Part shown: piece after piece, positions 24,201 through 36,593 of the stretch
How positions within the stretch are numbered: position 1 is the stretch's first letter
Layout of the letters: each line of letters begins with the position of its first letter
Source: Clavelina lepadiformis
Lineage: Eukaryota; Chordata; Ascidiacea; Aplousobranchia; Clavelinidae
DNA length: 64,000 bases
Direction of reading: 5' to 3'
Assembly: GCF_947623445.1 (NCBI RefSeq)
Contig: NC_135246.1
Coordinates: 15,545,856 to 15,609,855, forward strand
Notes under the pieces: generated by a model
The model's input: the letters and a program-made list of their open reading frames with translations, nothing else
Told to the model about the DNA's origin: nothing
Databases searched by the model: none
Program-made: the position numbers and the translations under genes

Positions 24201-25743
24201 TGCTGTTGCTAGCGAATTAATAATTAAAGCTTTGAAATTGATTAAGACCCTGTTTGTAATCTTGTCACATGATGATTCGATCTGTGAGTCAAATGCGTAA
24301 AAACGGAATACAAATGCGTGCAAAGTTTAAGTTTACATTTACAGTAAAAAGGTTAAAAAGCAAGTGCTACGACAAGTTACCAGCCTTGACTAAATTGTCA
24401 TTTGTTTCCAAACTATCATGTAAACTCGTTTGATTTTAATGTATTGTCTTTGTTGTTGTTTGCTTCTAATGTTTGTGTCTAATTTCAATCTATCGATATG
24501 ATATTGAGAGGAAGCAAAGTCTAGTCGTAGGGGCCGCGTTTAAATTTCAATACAGGGTCTGCTGATCGCAAAGGAAAAGATTCTCGGCGACACAACCTTT
24601 ATGAAACACCTGACTGGTCGCGAAGATATCCAAAAGTATAGAACGGTCATGATATGCCGCGTTTTTAATGACAAAATTTAACCGTGTTTATAGCTATACT
24701 GATTATATTATCGAAACAAATATCATCAAAATCAAGAATCACATATATTGCGTGCTAGTATTTTATTTTATTGTTTTGTGCATTTTATTTCTTACCCCAT
24801 TATGGGTAAATATTGGGGCAAGGGACGGCGAAAAAATCTTTTCGGAAATTACACAATGATTATAATTGTGTCGATCTCAGTAGATACTGACGTTATTGCA
24901 AAATAACTTATAGAAAAAAATTCAATCAATTATCACGTATAATTGTTCCAAAACCGACTAAAAAGCACGATCACATACAAAATCCTCGATTTGTATTTTA
25001 TGTTTGTTTTCTACGGAATCCGTGTGACTAACAACATGCGCGTCGGTATCTTGCATCGTCATGGTGACGTTAGCAATCTATGAAGAGCTAAGACCTTAGA
25101 GAAAATACGTGAAAATTTTTCGTTTCCGTGTAATGGAGGCCAATTGAAAACGGTTTGAGTACCAGACCTAGTTGGCATTTATCAATCTATTTAACCGATT
25201 TTCTTGAGTTGAATTTCAAGTTTAGTTAATAGTGCGTCGTATATAAAAACGTTTGCTCAAAATTACAAGTGCCCTGAAAAAAGCAATATTTTATCAGCTT
25301 TATAAACTTGACAGTACAGCGGCTGACATTTGACGGTTTCCTTTTTTCCAAAAACCTGTGCTCACTCTGACGTTAAAACCAAACATACAATCTTGAAGAT
25401 AATACAAAGCTCTCTTCGACAAAGTTTTGTATATTTTTAATAACTGCATTATATTTTTCTACAAAACTCTACAAGAAAATAAAATATAGGCAGCGTTTAC
25501 AAAAATAAATTAAACCTCACACTTAATAATTATTTACAGTAAACAAAAACATTAAATTTTAAATTAATTTATTTTAAATTAATTTAAACATTAAATCACA
25601 AAAAATATGATGCATGACAATTTTGTCGAGTGACCAAAATAGTCAAACACTTGGCAGCTTTCCTTCACCGGTCAGATGGTAAAAAAATAATAAAGTCATG
25701 GATAATGATCTAAACAAAGTAACGTGTGTGACCGTGAAGTAAT
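24201..25743. other. Downstream flank of beta1, no gene seen
   Basis: About 24995-25210 is recognisably homologous to sequence downstream of the other beta copies (about 38400-38490, 49735-49930 and 57820-58020), including the TACGTGTAAA...CGTTTC core. It supports duplication of whole beta loci rather than exons only. Confidence 0.5.
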
Positions 25744-27019
25744 TTAAGGTCCGATTCTCGATGATATTGTTCTGCATTTGAGGACGTATCGGCAGATCCG
25801 ACAAAGAACTGTAAAATAAATGAGCATTCAATTCAACCATGAAATACTGTATTTTATTATCGATGCTAGATTGCAGTTTATACTTTAGTGCACTATACAC
25901 AATGCACAGTTGCAGTACTGTGTTTACAATTAGCTCAACGCTCAACAACATTCAAATACCTACACAGTCGAGCAACATGTTTGTATAGGAATAAAAAAAT
26001 AAATAGCAAAATTAAAAAACAGCCGGATCAAATATTTTATATGCTTCAAGTGAGACAGCATGTATATACGCGGTTAAGGTGCATGAAAACTGTCAGAATC
26101 TGGAAGAAGGTATAACACACCACCTTGCTTTGTCTACCTTTTCAGTTTTGAGTGTGGGGCAAAGTGCAAAACGATTTTGCAAATAACAAACGAGACGCTT
26201 ATCGGTTCGACTTGGATAAACCTATTCTAGCCTTCACAGGGTGTTTGAAACGAAAAAGCGAAATGAACAACCAACACGCCGGCATGAAACAAACATATCT
26301 TAAAGATTGTTGTGGCATTGGTTTCTGTATACATGCTATCGGTCTCTTGAAGCGCTTCATCTGTTTATTCGGGTGAAAAAAAACATACTATAACTTACAT
26401 TGTCGTCTTTTGTCATTAGCAGGACAGCTATTCCATGACTTGGTGAGTACGTTGTATCTACAGTATGGAGTGCAGTCAAGCTACAAAGTAAACCGTGAAA
26501 TTTTATCGAAATATTTCGCATCAGCAAAATTATCTCGATTTTTTGACTTTCAATCATATTTTTTTGTTGTCGATGAACTATAACCAACTTTTTATACTTA
26601 TAAGGGAACAAAAACTTAGTTTAACGCACATTCATACTTTCATTGAGTATAAAAAATTAAAGTGATATGTGTCTGATGATGTTATAAGTGCAATATTGCC
26701 AGTATATGATACACTGCACGTTTTCGTATTTGTTTTTGACTTACTATGAATTTCTTGGGCCGGGGTGTAGTCGTAGATTTTTCAACACTTGCTGCCGTTG
26801 TTGCGAGTTCTGTTTCAGAATCTTTGTTTACTTGTGGTGCGGGAACTGCAAAGTTATATGTTGTAATTTTTACCGATGTCGATTAGTCTCATATAGTGAG
26901 ACGTTTATACATGCAGGTGGTTAAGGATGAATCGCTTGCAACTGGCAGCCATCTCACTCACCTGCGTTGACTGACAAGACAAAGTAGAGAAATGCGAACA
27001 AGATAACGCAGGTCTTCAT
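25744..27019 (-). CDS. Beta1: secreted six-cysteine cationic peptide precursor
   Basis: Four exons in transcription order, 26962-27019, 26745-26845, 26399-26480, 25744-25808 (TAA), make 101 aa with phases 1-0-1. Residues 1-19 (MKTCVILFAFLYFVLSVNA) are a signal peptide. Exon 2 is a Thr/Glu-rich propeptide (ETELATTAASVEKSTTTPRP) ending KKFI, a possible dibasic processing site. Exons 3-4 give DCTPYCRYNVLTKSWNSCPA then NDKRRQFLCRICRYVLKC. Framework C-x3-C-x11-C-x10-C-x2-C-x5-C; the mature part is about +8. LCRICRYVLKC aligns directly with ICQFCRYTYKC of gamma and LCRFCRRIKC of alpha. Likely an extracellular defence peptide. Family assignment by architecture is strong; activity is inferred. Confidence 0.85.
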
Positions 27020-29690
27020 TCTTTCGATCGTTCACAAAACTTTCAAATATAATATAAAAAACTAAAATTTGCAAAGTATTTTGCACGCTATTAGCGCTGT
27101 TTTAATGTCTGAAGTCTGAAAAATTAAAAAAAAAAATTAACATTTATTATAGCTTTCTCTATAATGCATACGCTACGTTAAATCCATTCATTGCTACTAC
27201 TGTGTAACACATGCATAAGTCGGCAAGCTAATTGCTCAGACTACAAATTAGGTCACATCATTATTAATACACTGTATTAATTGCACATTAATAAATAATT
27301 AATATATTGTATATAGTGAATGTAATATAATTAATGTCTTGTGTAACACTCTTAAGCGATAAAGTCAAGTCTGTAAGATTAATAAACGAACATGTATTAC
27401 AGTAAGATAAATGTGTTTAAACACATTCATTGCTTAAATGTAATGTAACACATGCAAAAGTCTTTACGCTCATTGTACAAAGTACAAGTAAAACTCTTCT
27501 CTATACCAGAGCAAAAATACCACTTGTTTTACATATCCTCCATTTTCTGCTACAGCACGACGGACTTTGATCCGAAGCCGTTTGAAGCAAACTGATTAAA
27601 CGACCGACAAATATATACCGTTTTTAAAAGTGACGTAACATATTGCTCGTTGATATTAAAAACCAGATTAATTGGCGATAGTGGAGTTCAAAATAAAGAA
27701 GAGTTCATACATGGATGTTGACATGATTTCCGAGATATTTAGAGACATAAGCTCAGAATAACGTAAAATGGCTAAAAATTGCAAACCATTTTTTGTCAAC
27801 TCCAACTTTTACTTCTATTCTGAAACTGATGGGCTAGTTTCAAAGTAAGAATTACTACATATCATGTCTTGTGGACTTAAGTCTATATCGAGATGAATTT
27901 TTGAGTTATAACAATGTAAAATAAAAACAATTTATAATACTAGCGATGAAGTGAATGTTTTATACATGTTACCGCCTCCGGATGAGTGTATATGTCGGTT
28001 GAATGAAACTTAAATGCAATTTTGCACAATTTTCGAGCCTGTAAAAGCGTTTGGCTCCACCTCCGTTTTGGCAGGATGATTGAAAGTGACGCAATCAAAA
28101 AAATTTATAGAATAAATCTCGCCATCAACGCACGCTGACATTTGATTGACAGGCGACGAGATGATTTCAAGATCTTAATTAATTGGCAACACGATGAAAG
28201 GTTCTTAAAAATATTAAACGAACAATTGTCAGACACAAAATGAACGCAGCTCCCAGAAATGGGATAGAACAATTTAGCAATTCCTTTATGGGTTTCCACC
28301 TTCCAGGTATTGACTGCAGCCAATTGTCGCCTCCATTTAAGGAAAATGAATCTGACACCGACAGACGCTTTTAATTATGACCTCATTTAACGTTTACACG
28401 AATTGGTGAAATGACCTGAGGTAAACTTTAGCAAAAAATGCTTTCAAATACGGAGTTAACGAGCTTTAGCTTCATGTGTTTTATTTCCTCAGTTTTGCGT
28501 GAAAGTTGCTTTATAAATAGAAACAATTAAAGTACGAAAATAAAATGTTTTCTATAATACAATATATATATAATAATCTATATAAATATATATATATAAT
28601 ATATTAATAATATTTCCCGAATGTTGAATGAAGGAAGTGAATTAATATATAAAAATAAAATATATGACAAATCTTTGCTGGCCATGTGACCAAGTCATTC
28701 CACTTAGATTAATAAAAACGTACGGTATTTACAAAATAATGAATAAATTTTTCATGTTATGCGTCATTAGTGGAAAATATACACTATACAGTCATCCTCA
28801 AGCATCAGCATAAACTGCAAAAACAGAGTTACTTAATTGTACAGATTTGCACGCAAAGTAAAATGTAAGAATTTTTTCGAAAAAGTGTCAATTATTGCGG
28901 AACATATTCTTAAAAAAGACTCTGATTTTCTAGAAATAGTTTAATAAGCATTTCCGGGAAAGCTTAAACGCTATTTCCCGGAAAAAACCATAACCCATGC
29001 GGCCACAGGGTTATTTCTCCATTACGAGTTTTAGCCAAAAGCCTTAGGCTAATATGCATGCGCTTTGCACGTTATCAGTTTCTGTCACGAGGTGCGTGCT
29101 GCAAGGAGAAGGTTGCTTGTGGCTCTAAAAATTTCAAAACTTTGAAAAAATTTTTAATCTACTTGCGTATCCGGAGGTTATGTTTATATGTTGCGTAAAC
29201 CAAGCTGCGCTAAACATAGCAGGATTAGGCTAAATTTAGAGCGATGAGTGTGTAAATTTAGATACATCATCTCCAAAGTAAAACAGAACCTTGTTTGACA
29301 GAGTTAAAAATAACTCCGAAAGGACTTATTTTTGTAAGTCTGAATCAAAACCAATTTCGTCTACGTTTTAGATAAATAGACGACTGAAGTTTTTGGATTC
29401 GAAAGTTTAGCATATCTATTACGTAAGAAAAAACATACTTATTCCTAAAAATGGAAATGTTTGATTTTGGGGATATTTTACAATCAAAACGACGGCAGCT
29501 GTAATGAGCTGCCTGATTCATAGAGTTGCGGGGTAAAAATTTTGACGTAAAAATCCCTAAATAACATGTCACATGTTAATCTACTAAAATGTTAAAAAAA
29601 GTAGATTACGTTATAAAGTTTATTTAATTTTATAAAAATTCTTTTTAACATTTATGAATTACAAGAGCCTGCTTCGTGTGTCTGAAATTA
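27020..29690. other. Upstream flank of beta1, no gene seen
   Basis: About 27500-28400 is diverged but homologous to 40100-41000 upstream of beta2 (shared GCAAACTGATT, ACCGTTT and AGTGACGTAA/TGCCGTAAT stretches). An (AT)-rich simple tract occupies about 28559-28612. No exon recognised. Confidence 0.45.
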
Positions 29691-29694
29691 TTTG

Positions 29695-30190
29695 AGATTG
29701 TTTAATGTTTTCGTAATATTTAATTTTTTTTGGAATTTACACGAATTTACATAAATTTCGTTTTTTTTGAATTTATATAAGCTTGTATGAACTTAATCGA
29801 TTTTGCACAAATTTACTCAAAATTAAATGATTTTCATGTAAGTTTTCTGAAGGTTATAAAAAGCTATTAAATTTTAAATAAAGATATTTCAACTTTCAAA
29901 GAATGCATTTGAGTTTATATCAAATAATAAATTTTCATGAAATTATTTTAAGTTATTTTGCATTTATTTAAATTCCTTTGTTTGAATTTAGTTAAATTTA
30001 TATGAGTTCGAATAAACTTATTTGAGTTTATATAATTTTTTTAAACTTTAGGAAATACAATATATCTTGTTTGAATTTATCAATTTAGTTGAATTTATAG
30101 CTTTATTTCCATCATTTTTTGAAAGGGTTTAAAGTTATTTGAATTTTTATGATGTTATACGAACTTATTCAAATTTACACAAATTTGTAT
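29695..30190. repeat. AT-rich degenerate internal repeat
   Basis: Many imperfect iterations of GAATTTA/ATAAATTT-like units with no fixed period visible by eye. Low complexity, non-coding. It is followed at about 30235-30360 by a GTAACT-rich block reminiscent of a decayed hAT end. Confidence 0.4.
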
Positions 30191-30889
30191 AATTTTACAT
30201 TGAAGTGAGTGTTTTAACAACAACCTTTCTAAGATTAGGAATGAGTAACTTAATAAGTAACCGGGTGACCGGTAACTAACTTTACGTTTTAAAAAAGTAA
30301 CTGAATAATTGTAACGAATATTTTAGTTACTATTGTTTTTGTAACAGTAATTAATATTTAGTAATATTAAGTTATTGTAAGTGTTTTTGTTTCACTACTG
30401 TAGCATTAGCTAATGCATTTAATGAATAGTCACCGTGTCACCTTATACGTAGCCTATATGTGTTTTATACCGTTACATTCAGCAGAAGTAGATTCCTCAA
30501 TTGCGTTATCGTTTTCCTAACAAATTGTAATAAAATACTCACAGTGCATTATTCTAATACTCAAACATAATCCCTATGCATGACAGTTGAAATGCGTTTT
30601 GAATGCATGCGTGTTTTTTCTGGTATTTATTTGTGTACCCCAAAGCAATAATTTCTCTCAAGCGCCTGACTTTTTTACGTGAAGTGTGATCAACTGAGGA
30701 TGACTGCTGTACGATTTTGTGTGAGTGAGAACACGCGGGAGCGATGAAGGTACAAAGGACGGTCACGTTTTGTGTTCTACAGTGTAAATATAAGCGCTTT
30801 AGGCTTCATTCATAAAAAGTGGCTTTCAGTTGTTTGTCGGCTTTTGTCCCCTTATACTGAATCAATGAGTTTTAGGCGGTGACGGTGAT

Positions 30890-31093
30890 TTATTTTACAA
30901 CCTTCGAGTTTTGAAGATTATAATCGTACAGCTGTATTTCCCTACATGGCAGTCTTTTTAACTGCCCGAGCCTGATTGCCTGACCCTTGACGATGACTTG
31001 GTCAGTGTCAGTCGTGAAGCTGTTATTAGACTCTGTGTATTTTTGCAAGTTTTCGTTCCCTGGTTTGGCTACACTTTCATTATAACCATCCAT
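30890..31093 (-). CDS. Unrecognised small open frame (67 codons)
   Basis: A 67-residue open frame begins MDGYNESVAKPGNENLQKYT and ends KVVK, with AATAAA overlapping the stop codon. Composition is protein-like (balanced charged residues, few rare runs) and unlike the surrounding AT-rich noise. No signal peptide, cysteine framework or known motif. No splice partners were found. It could be a small gene, an orphan exon or chance. Confidence 0.25.
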   Translation of the reverse strand: MDGYNESVAKPGNENLQKYTESNNSFTTDTDQVIVKGQAIRLGQLKRLPCREIQLYDYNLQNSKVVK

Positions 31094-32507
31094 GATCTAT
31101 ACGAAGCTCTGATTCTTTTGCACGACTCCAGAGAAAACGATTATCGGCTATCTATATGTCTACTCACGCATGTATTTTTCATGAAGACGTGACATCTGCA
31201 CTGCTCATGTTGGTAGTGATATGTCAAACGTGATATCGCAATCTCTTTTTTAGTATCAGCAGTTAGCGCAAAACCCGTTTGACATTTCATTTTTCACCGT
31301 TAATAGTAAATAAAATAGTACAGATATGCTTATAATGCAAGATCACAAAGCGATCAAAAAAAACGAAAACATTTGTGCAACTTGTGCAAAAGAATTGTAA
31401 AGGATGACGTGTTACATAATGTCGCAGTATAGTAGGATGCAACAAGTAGGTGCAGCACATGTTCGCGTAGAGATTAGTTGTTTACATTTCTTTGAAATAT
31501 CAAATGAGTGAAGGCTTGTAAATTTAAATTAAAATTTTTGGACTTTTTGAATATTGCACATCTTTATATTGCTAAAAACAATTGCCTATAATATTGATCT
31601 CAACCTCTTTCTGCAGTTAGTGGGAATAATAACTCCTATGGGAACTGTAGCATCAATAAAGCCAAAATGTTAAAGTTAGCGCTCACTGCTGCTCTACAGG
31701 ATGTGTTTATTCTATTTTGTTTGTTTTTTCCGCTGAGGTTATGGAATGACAAAATGCTAGATGCCAAGCCAATCCCAGCATACCCAACACTTGATGGTCC
31801 TTGGTCTTACCTTTCATGTCAAGCGAACCTTGTGCAATCGTTCTATCAGTAATGTTTAATCAATGTTTCGTGATTGAATTTAACTGGAAATGCAGTTGCA
31901 GCAACTCGTTACTGCTTTCAATTGTCATGATTATCAGTGGGCGAGACGTTACGTTATTCAGTCATTTCCGGAAGCTATTTGTATCGGCTCTCATGTCCAA
32001 CTTTATAAATCGATTGATTGAGGAGATATATATGCAAACGGCACACTTCCACGACAACTGCGATTCTAGCACTTTTACAGACATTATGCACACAAATCCA
32101 CAACTATATGTCACTTGCATTATTTATAGCACTACATATGATGAAAACAGACCTCAAGTTTCTTTTATTAAGTTATCAGTTCAAAGTATATGATGACAGG
32201 GCATGCACATTGTGCTCAAAAACAATTGTCAAACTTTATGCACATTTTTGCTCATATTTTAGTGATTATACGGTTATTAAACTATTAATCATTAAACATT
32301 AATCACCGGCTAACGATAATTATAACTTTTATTTTAATGCGTTCAAGGATAAACACATTTTATTAAAGATCAACTACGAAATAAAAAAATAAAAAAAATA
32401 TATGTGAAATACTTATTAACCCACAACTGGCGCAGTTATATGGAAAAAGTAAATTAATTTACACAATGCTGATGTATTTTCAAACGCTGTAGCGTGTTTC
32501 AACCCAT
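31094..32507. other. Downstream flank of alpha0, no gene seen
   Basis: About 31210-31290 matches 44140-44230 (shared GCATCAGCAGTTAGCGCAAA core), which places this block in the same position relative to alpha0 as the other relative to alphaA. Several short open frames at 31660-32300 show no coding signature. Confidence 0.4.
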
Positions 32508-33895
32508 CTAAAGTAAAGGTCCGCTTGTAGAAACGCATTTGATTCGACGACAGAACCTGCACAGGACTGCAAACAAACAAAAAAATGCTTGATTAGAAAA
32601 TTTGAAAACTTTACAGATTTGCAAGAAATTTTTCTGAAAGAGCTGATATATTCAATAAATAGTTAAAATAAGTGGAAATTAAAGTTGTAAAAATATAGAA
32701 GACATACTGTAAATATCACATCTATATGTATGGTACAATTTTTTGGCTCTTTGCTATAACTTACTTGGAAAAAGTTTTTTGTTGCAATCGCCGACGAATG
32801 ATCGGTTTGTTGTGCTCTTGCGGCAATATTCTTGACATTTCTTTAAGGTAAACATGGGTACAGGTTGTTGTTATTGGTTTAAAAAGAAGCAACATCTGCT
32901 TAGCTTTACATTTATTTGTTCTTGATTTACACCGAAAGTAAATAAAACGTTTGATTGTTATATTTTTTAACTTTCGTTTCAATTAATTAGATTCTCACCC
33001 TGTTGATAAAAGAATTCCCAAGACTAAATGGAGAAATCTGATTCTCTCTTATTATCTGTGCGAGATAGAAGTCCGGTAGCGATTCGCCGGACGAATGATG
33101 GGTGACATTTCCTAACACTTCATTTTCGATAGGCTCCGCAGATGTCACTACATAGAAGGAAAACGTTTTCATTAACAGCAAAAGAAAACCTGTTTTGCTT
33201 ATCACTTATCAGTTATCACCGTGCAAACTATAGCATCGCTTCATAGATAACTCTATTACTGGCAACAATAGATTAAAAGCATATTCATAAAAGAAGCCTA
33301 ATGTAGTTTAACAAAAAGAATTAAGAGAAAAAAACAAAATGTTTACATATTTTAAGGCGCAAAACGCATATATTATTTCTAGCAAATTTTCAACGATGAA
33401 GTCGTACGATCAAATAAAAGAAAGTTTTAAATGACTACAAACAACGCAAAGATTACTAAGTTTGCTGACCAGAGCAAAGTTAAGATCACCAATCACCGAG
33501 GATTTGGTTAGAAGACCAATTTTACAATTGATCGCTAACTTCAACATATACTACAACTGACACCAAACAGACACCAGAACCTTGAAAAACCTAATGATGC
33601 CGAACGTAAATGCACTATATATACAATATATTAATGAACGATTCATCGTTCAAGACGCTTAGGTTTGAATCAAGAATCAATTAAATATGAGGCTTATATA
33701 TTAAATATTGGTTGCATTATGATCTTTATTGTGTTATCATGTCATTGCTATATATTTCATAACATTAAACTTTATGAATATATTCTTATTTTACATTTTA
33801 ATTCATTCGGAAAAGAATCAGAAAAATGTTTTCTTACTCGAAAAAGATGCCAAAATGAGACAAGTTACGGCCAATAAAGAATAGATAGTTTTCAT
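32508..33895 (-). CDS. Alpha0: secreted six-cysteine cationic peptide precursor
   Basis: Four exons in transcription order, 33838-33895, 32999-33147, 32765-32840, 32508-32566 (TAG), make 113 aa with phases 1-0-1. The signal peptide is MKTIYSLLAVTCLILASFS. The 49-residue propeptide (exon 2) includes EPIENEVLGNVTHHSSGES and LGNSFINR and is net acidic in its first half. It ends Arg-Lys at the exon 2/3 join, a natural dibasic cleavage site. The mature part is KCQEYCRKSTTNRSFVGDC, then NKKLFPILCRFCRRIKC. Framework C-x3-C-x12-C-x8-C-x2-C-x4-C. This is the most diverged alpha copy and lies outside the young 8-kb tandem. Likely the older single-copy relative of alphaA-C. Confidence 0.85.
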
Positions 33896-35029
33896 CTTGT
33901 TGGAGATATCTTCGCTTACAAATTTATCAATTAAAACAACAGCTTTCACAGAAGTTTATACAATCTAAAATCCTGTAAAAACAAAATTTTTAAAGGCATC
34001 TAAGAAGTTTCCGTTTCAAGTGTTTATAAAAACCACAAGCAGACACAATCATGCTCATCTATATAACAACAATGATTTTTTCATGTAGTCATCTCGCGTT
34101 CTAGTTTGCAATGCAATTTTGTAATTTCCTTGCCACCAGTCAGCCAGTTAATTCGTGTGAACTTATCATCCAAACTCGCAAACATGTCCCATCACGTTTA
34201 TGCTGGCGCAGTCTGTTTTATATCCGGCAGACAAGAAATGACTTTTTCACAAACTTTTCGAGAACATTTTCCCACTGTACTCTTGACGCGCAATTCTCTT
34301 TTTTGCTGTCTCTCTTTCAGGGCTCTGTAAATTACTATCACTCATTCAGTTTTGTACCACCCTTATTTAGAATTAAAGATTACTTAGAATTTTGACAGTA
34401 ATGTCAAAGTTTCTACTATAGTTTTAGCAATGGACTGATCAACGTTTAACTAAAAAACTTAGTTACGATTTGTTAAAATTACGGAATTTTTTGGGGTAAT
34501 TAAGATTACAATTAAGCAGCATGTTGCATGAAATCGACATCTAATCTCTCCAAATAAAACTCAAAAAAATTCAATTAAACTATAAGTTTTACTTAAAGAA
34601 CTTTCATTGGCAAACAGCAAGTAAAATAATAATGTTCTTCTGAAAATTCTCCTCAACTAAAGTGAACTGGAAACAGTAAATTCGGAGCTATATATACAGT
34701 CATTCTGTATAAGCAGAAACACGCAGAAACGTGTTTTCCCCCATATAACGTCGCAGTATGCAAATAATCTTAAGCAATTAAGTAAAGCAAAGGAAGTTGT
34801 CAAGCGTGTCGCGAAACGTTGTTTTGCGGGGACAAAATGTTTCGGACGACAAAAATATATTCTCGACTAAATTAAGACATCTTGTGATCGTGGAGTGTTT
34901 CCGTGCGGGATAAAACGTTTTGTCTATATATAGTTTTATATATATAGACAATAGGATGGTTTGCTTTGTTAAATAGTGTCTCGTCAAAGCTACTTATTAA
35001 AAATGCTTGTTATTACCATGCTCTTACAT
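33896..35029. other. Upstream flank of alpha0, no gene seen
   Basis: Contains a TTTATAAA TATA-like site about 130 bp upstream of the alpha0 start (near 34023). No further exon recognised. Confidence 0.35.
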
Positions 35030-35512
35030 CAGGGGTGACGAACCTATTCGATGACGCGGGCCACTTTGTCAGTTACGGCTGAGCAAGCGGGCCGCACAAT
35101 TGTTTTAACATTTTGCATAATAATTAGCATTCAAGCACAACCGCTTCATTTGGCAGATTTTTAGCTGCTCCCGCGGCCGCAAAAAATACATCGATTGAGT
35201 GCGGCAATCTATTGAAGACATACTGCTGTGACTCAATTGTGCTATCAGCTTTTGATATCGCATTGCGCAAAGATTAGAAACAGGTGAAAGAAAGTTCAAG
35301 ACTGCTGGTCTCACCGGACGCTTCGTTCAAGACTGCTGGTCTCCCGGACGCAAAATTTAACCCTAAATTCTGGACATGTCCGGAATTTTCCGGACGGTAT
35401 GGCAACCCTAAAATTCCTATAAGTCCTATATGCCTTGCATGTATGGGCGTTTGTCAAATCGTTTGGTGGGCCGCACAAAATTGTTTGGCGGGCCGCAGGT
35501 TCGTCACCCCTG
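35030..35512. mobile_element. hAT-type MITE with perfect ends and target duplication
   Basis: A 483-bp element. Perfect 16-bp terminal inverted repeats: CAGGGGTGACGAACCT left and AGGTTCGTCACCCCTG right. Identical 8-bp flanks TCTTACAT (35022-35029 and 35513-35520). Internal GCGGGCCGC-type subterminal motifs at both ends. No transposase frame. The perfect ends imply recent mobility. Confidence 0.92.
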
Positions 35513-35967
35513 TCTTACATCATGAAATGCCATTAAAATTACTTACCATTTAGAGACGGGTTTTTGAAAGTTCATTTTACAACAGTAAAACTTGCTAAGC
35601 AGTTTGCATGTTTATGTGAAATATTGTTTGTTATTTTATTGCTGTTGTTATTGAAGTACAGTGGGACCTGTTAATCCGGACCCCGATGAACCGGAATCCC
35701 CGCTATCCGACACAAAACTGCCGGGAACGGATTTCTTCCTATGCATTTTACCCCTTTAATCCGGAAACCCCGCTGTCCGACTCCGACACAAAAGTTTTGG
35801 AACAAATGTGCTAAATCAATAGCAATAAAATCCGATAAACCGGATTATTAACAGTTAAGCGAAAATGATTCACGATTGTCCTAATACAGTATTGTTAGTT
35901 TGTTGACGAAACAATAGCCGATTATTATCTACGCATAATTACGTTGCGTTGCATAATGACGTTGTAG

Positions 35968-36335
35968 CAGCGGTGACGGTCCTATTCGTTGTGGCAAGCC
36001 ACTTTGTCAGTTACAGCTGAGTAAGCCGCACAGCTTTTTAGTCATACTATGAAATACTGTACAGTATTTTAGAAACGAAAAAATAAATTGTTCATCAACA
36101 CTAACAAACAACGCTTCCGCGGTCGCAAAAAAATACGTACATTACATAGGTTGAGTGCGGCAATCTATTGAAGACATACTGCTGCGACTCAATCGTGCTA
36201 TCAGCTTTTGATATCGCATTGCGCAAAAATTGGAAACAGGCCTAAGAAAGTTCTAGACTGCTGGTCCCGCCGGAATGCTTCGCCATGCAAGAGCGGTTGT
36301 CAAACCGATTTGCGGCCGCATGTTCGTCACTTCTG
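35968..36335. mobile_element. Diverged hAT-like MITE nested in the pogo-type MITE
   Basis: The sequence follows the 35030-35512 element in order (GGTGACG..CCTATTCG, CCACTTTGTCAGTTAC, TTGAGTGCGGCAATCTATTG, CATGTTCGTCAC) with many differences and a shorter interior. It is therefore a related, older copy. Target duplication not clear. Its position inside 35659-36593 shows the order of insertion. Confidence 0.7.
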
Positions 36336-36400
36336 GCTTAGAGCATTCGTCTTTAATACGGTGGTTCGGGGGTTCGACACTGGGTCGGATCATACAAAAA
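36334..36400 (+). repeat. tRNA-like / SINE fragment
   Basis: TGGCTTAGAGCATTCG resembles a polymerase III A box and GGGGTTCGACACTGGG a B box, about 45 bp apart as in tRNA-derived SINEs. Base-pairing for a real tRNA is not convincing, so this is at most a degenerate fragment. Confidence 0.3.
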
Positions 36401-36593
36401 ATATAATTTTATTTTAGTTGCTGTCCAGCCAGAAACTCGGTACTTAGAATTGGAGTAAGGTGCATACTGCGTATCGAACACGGTGCTGCATTTGCAAGAT
36501 TGATTGATTTTTTACTTTCCAATAATCCGGATACCCCGCTAAACCGACATTTTTTGACGAAACGAAGTGGTCCGGATTAACGAGGTCTCACTG

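Larger units (their letters stand above)
35659..36593. mobile_element. pogo/Tigger-type MITE carrying a nested insertion
   Basis: The left end CAGTGGGACCTGTTAATCCG and the right end CGGATTAACGAGGTCTCACTG are inverted repeats of the pogo/Tigger type (Tc1/mariner superfamily). The element is flanked by TA dinucleotides (35657-35658 and 36594-36595). Subterminal blocks repeat CCGG/CCCCGCT-like motifs on both sides. No transposase frame. The 935-bp length includes the hAT-like copy at 35968-36335. Confidence 0.85.

Noticed and set aside
36334-36400. A functional tRNA gene
   Set aside because: A-box and B-box-like words are present but acceptor and anticodon stems do not pair convincingly.
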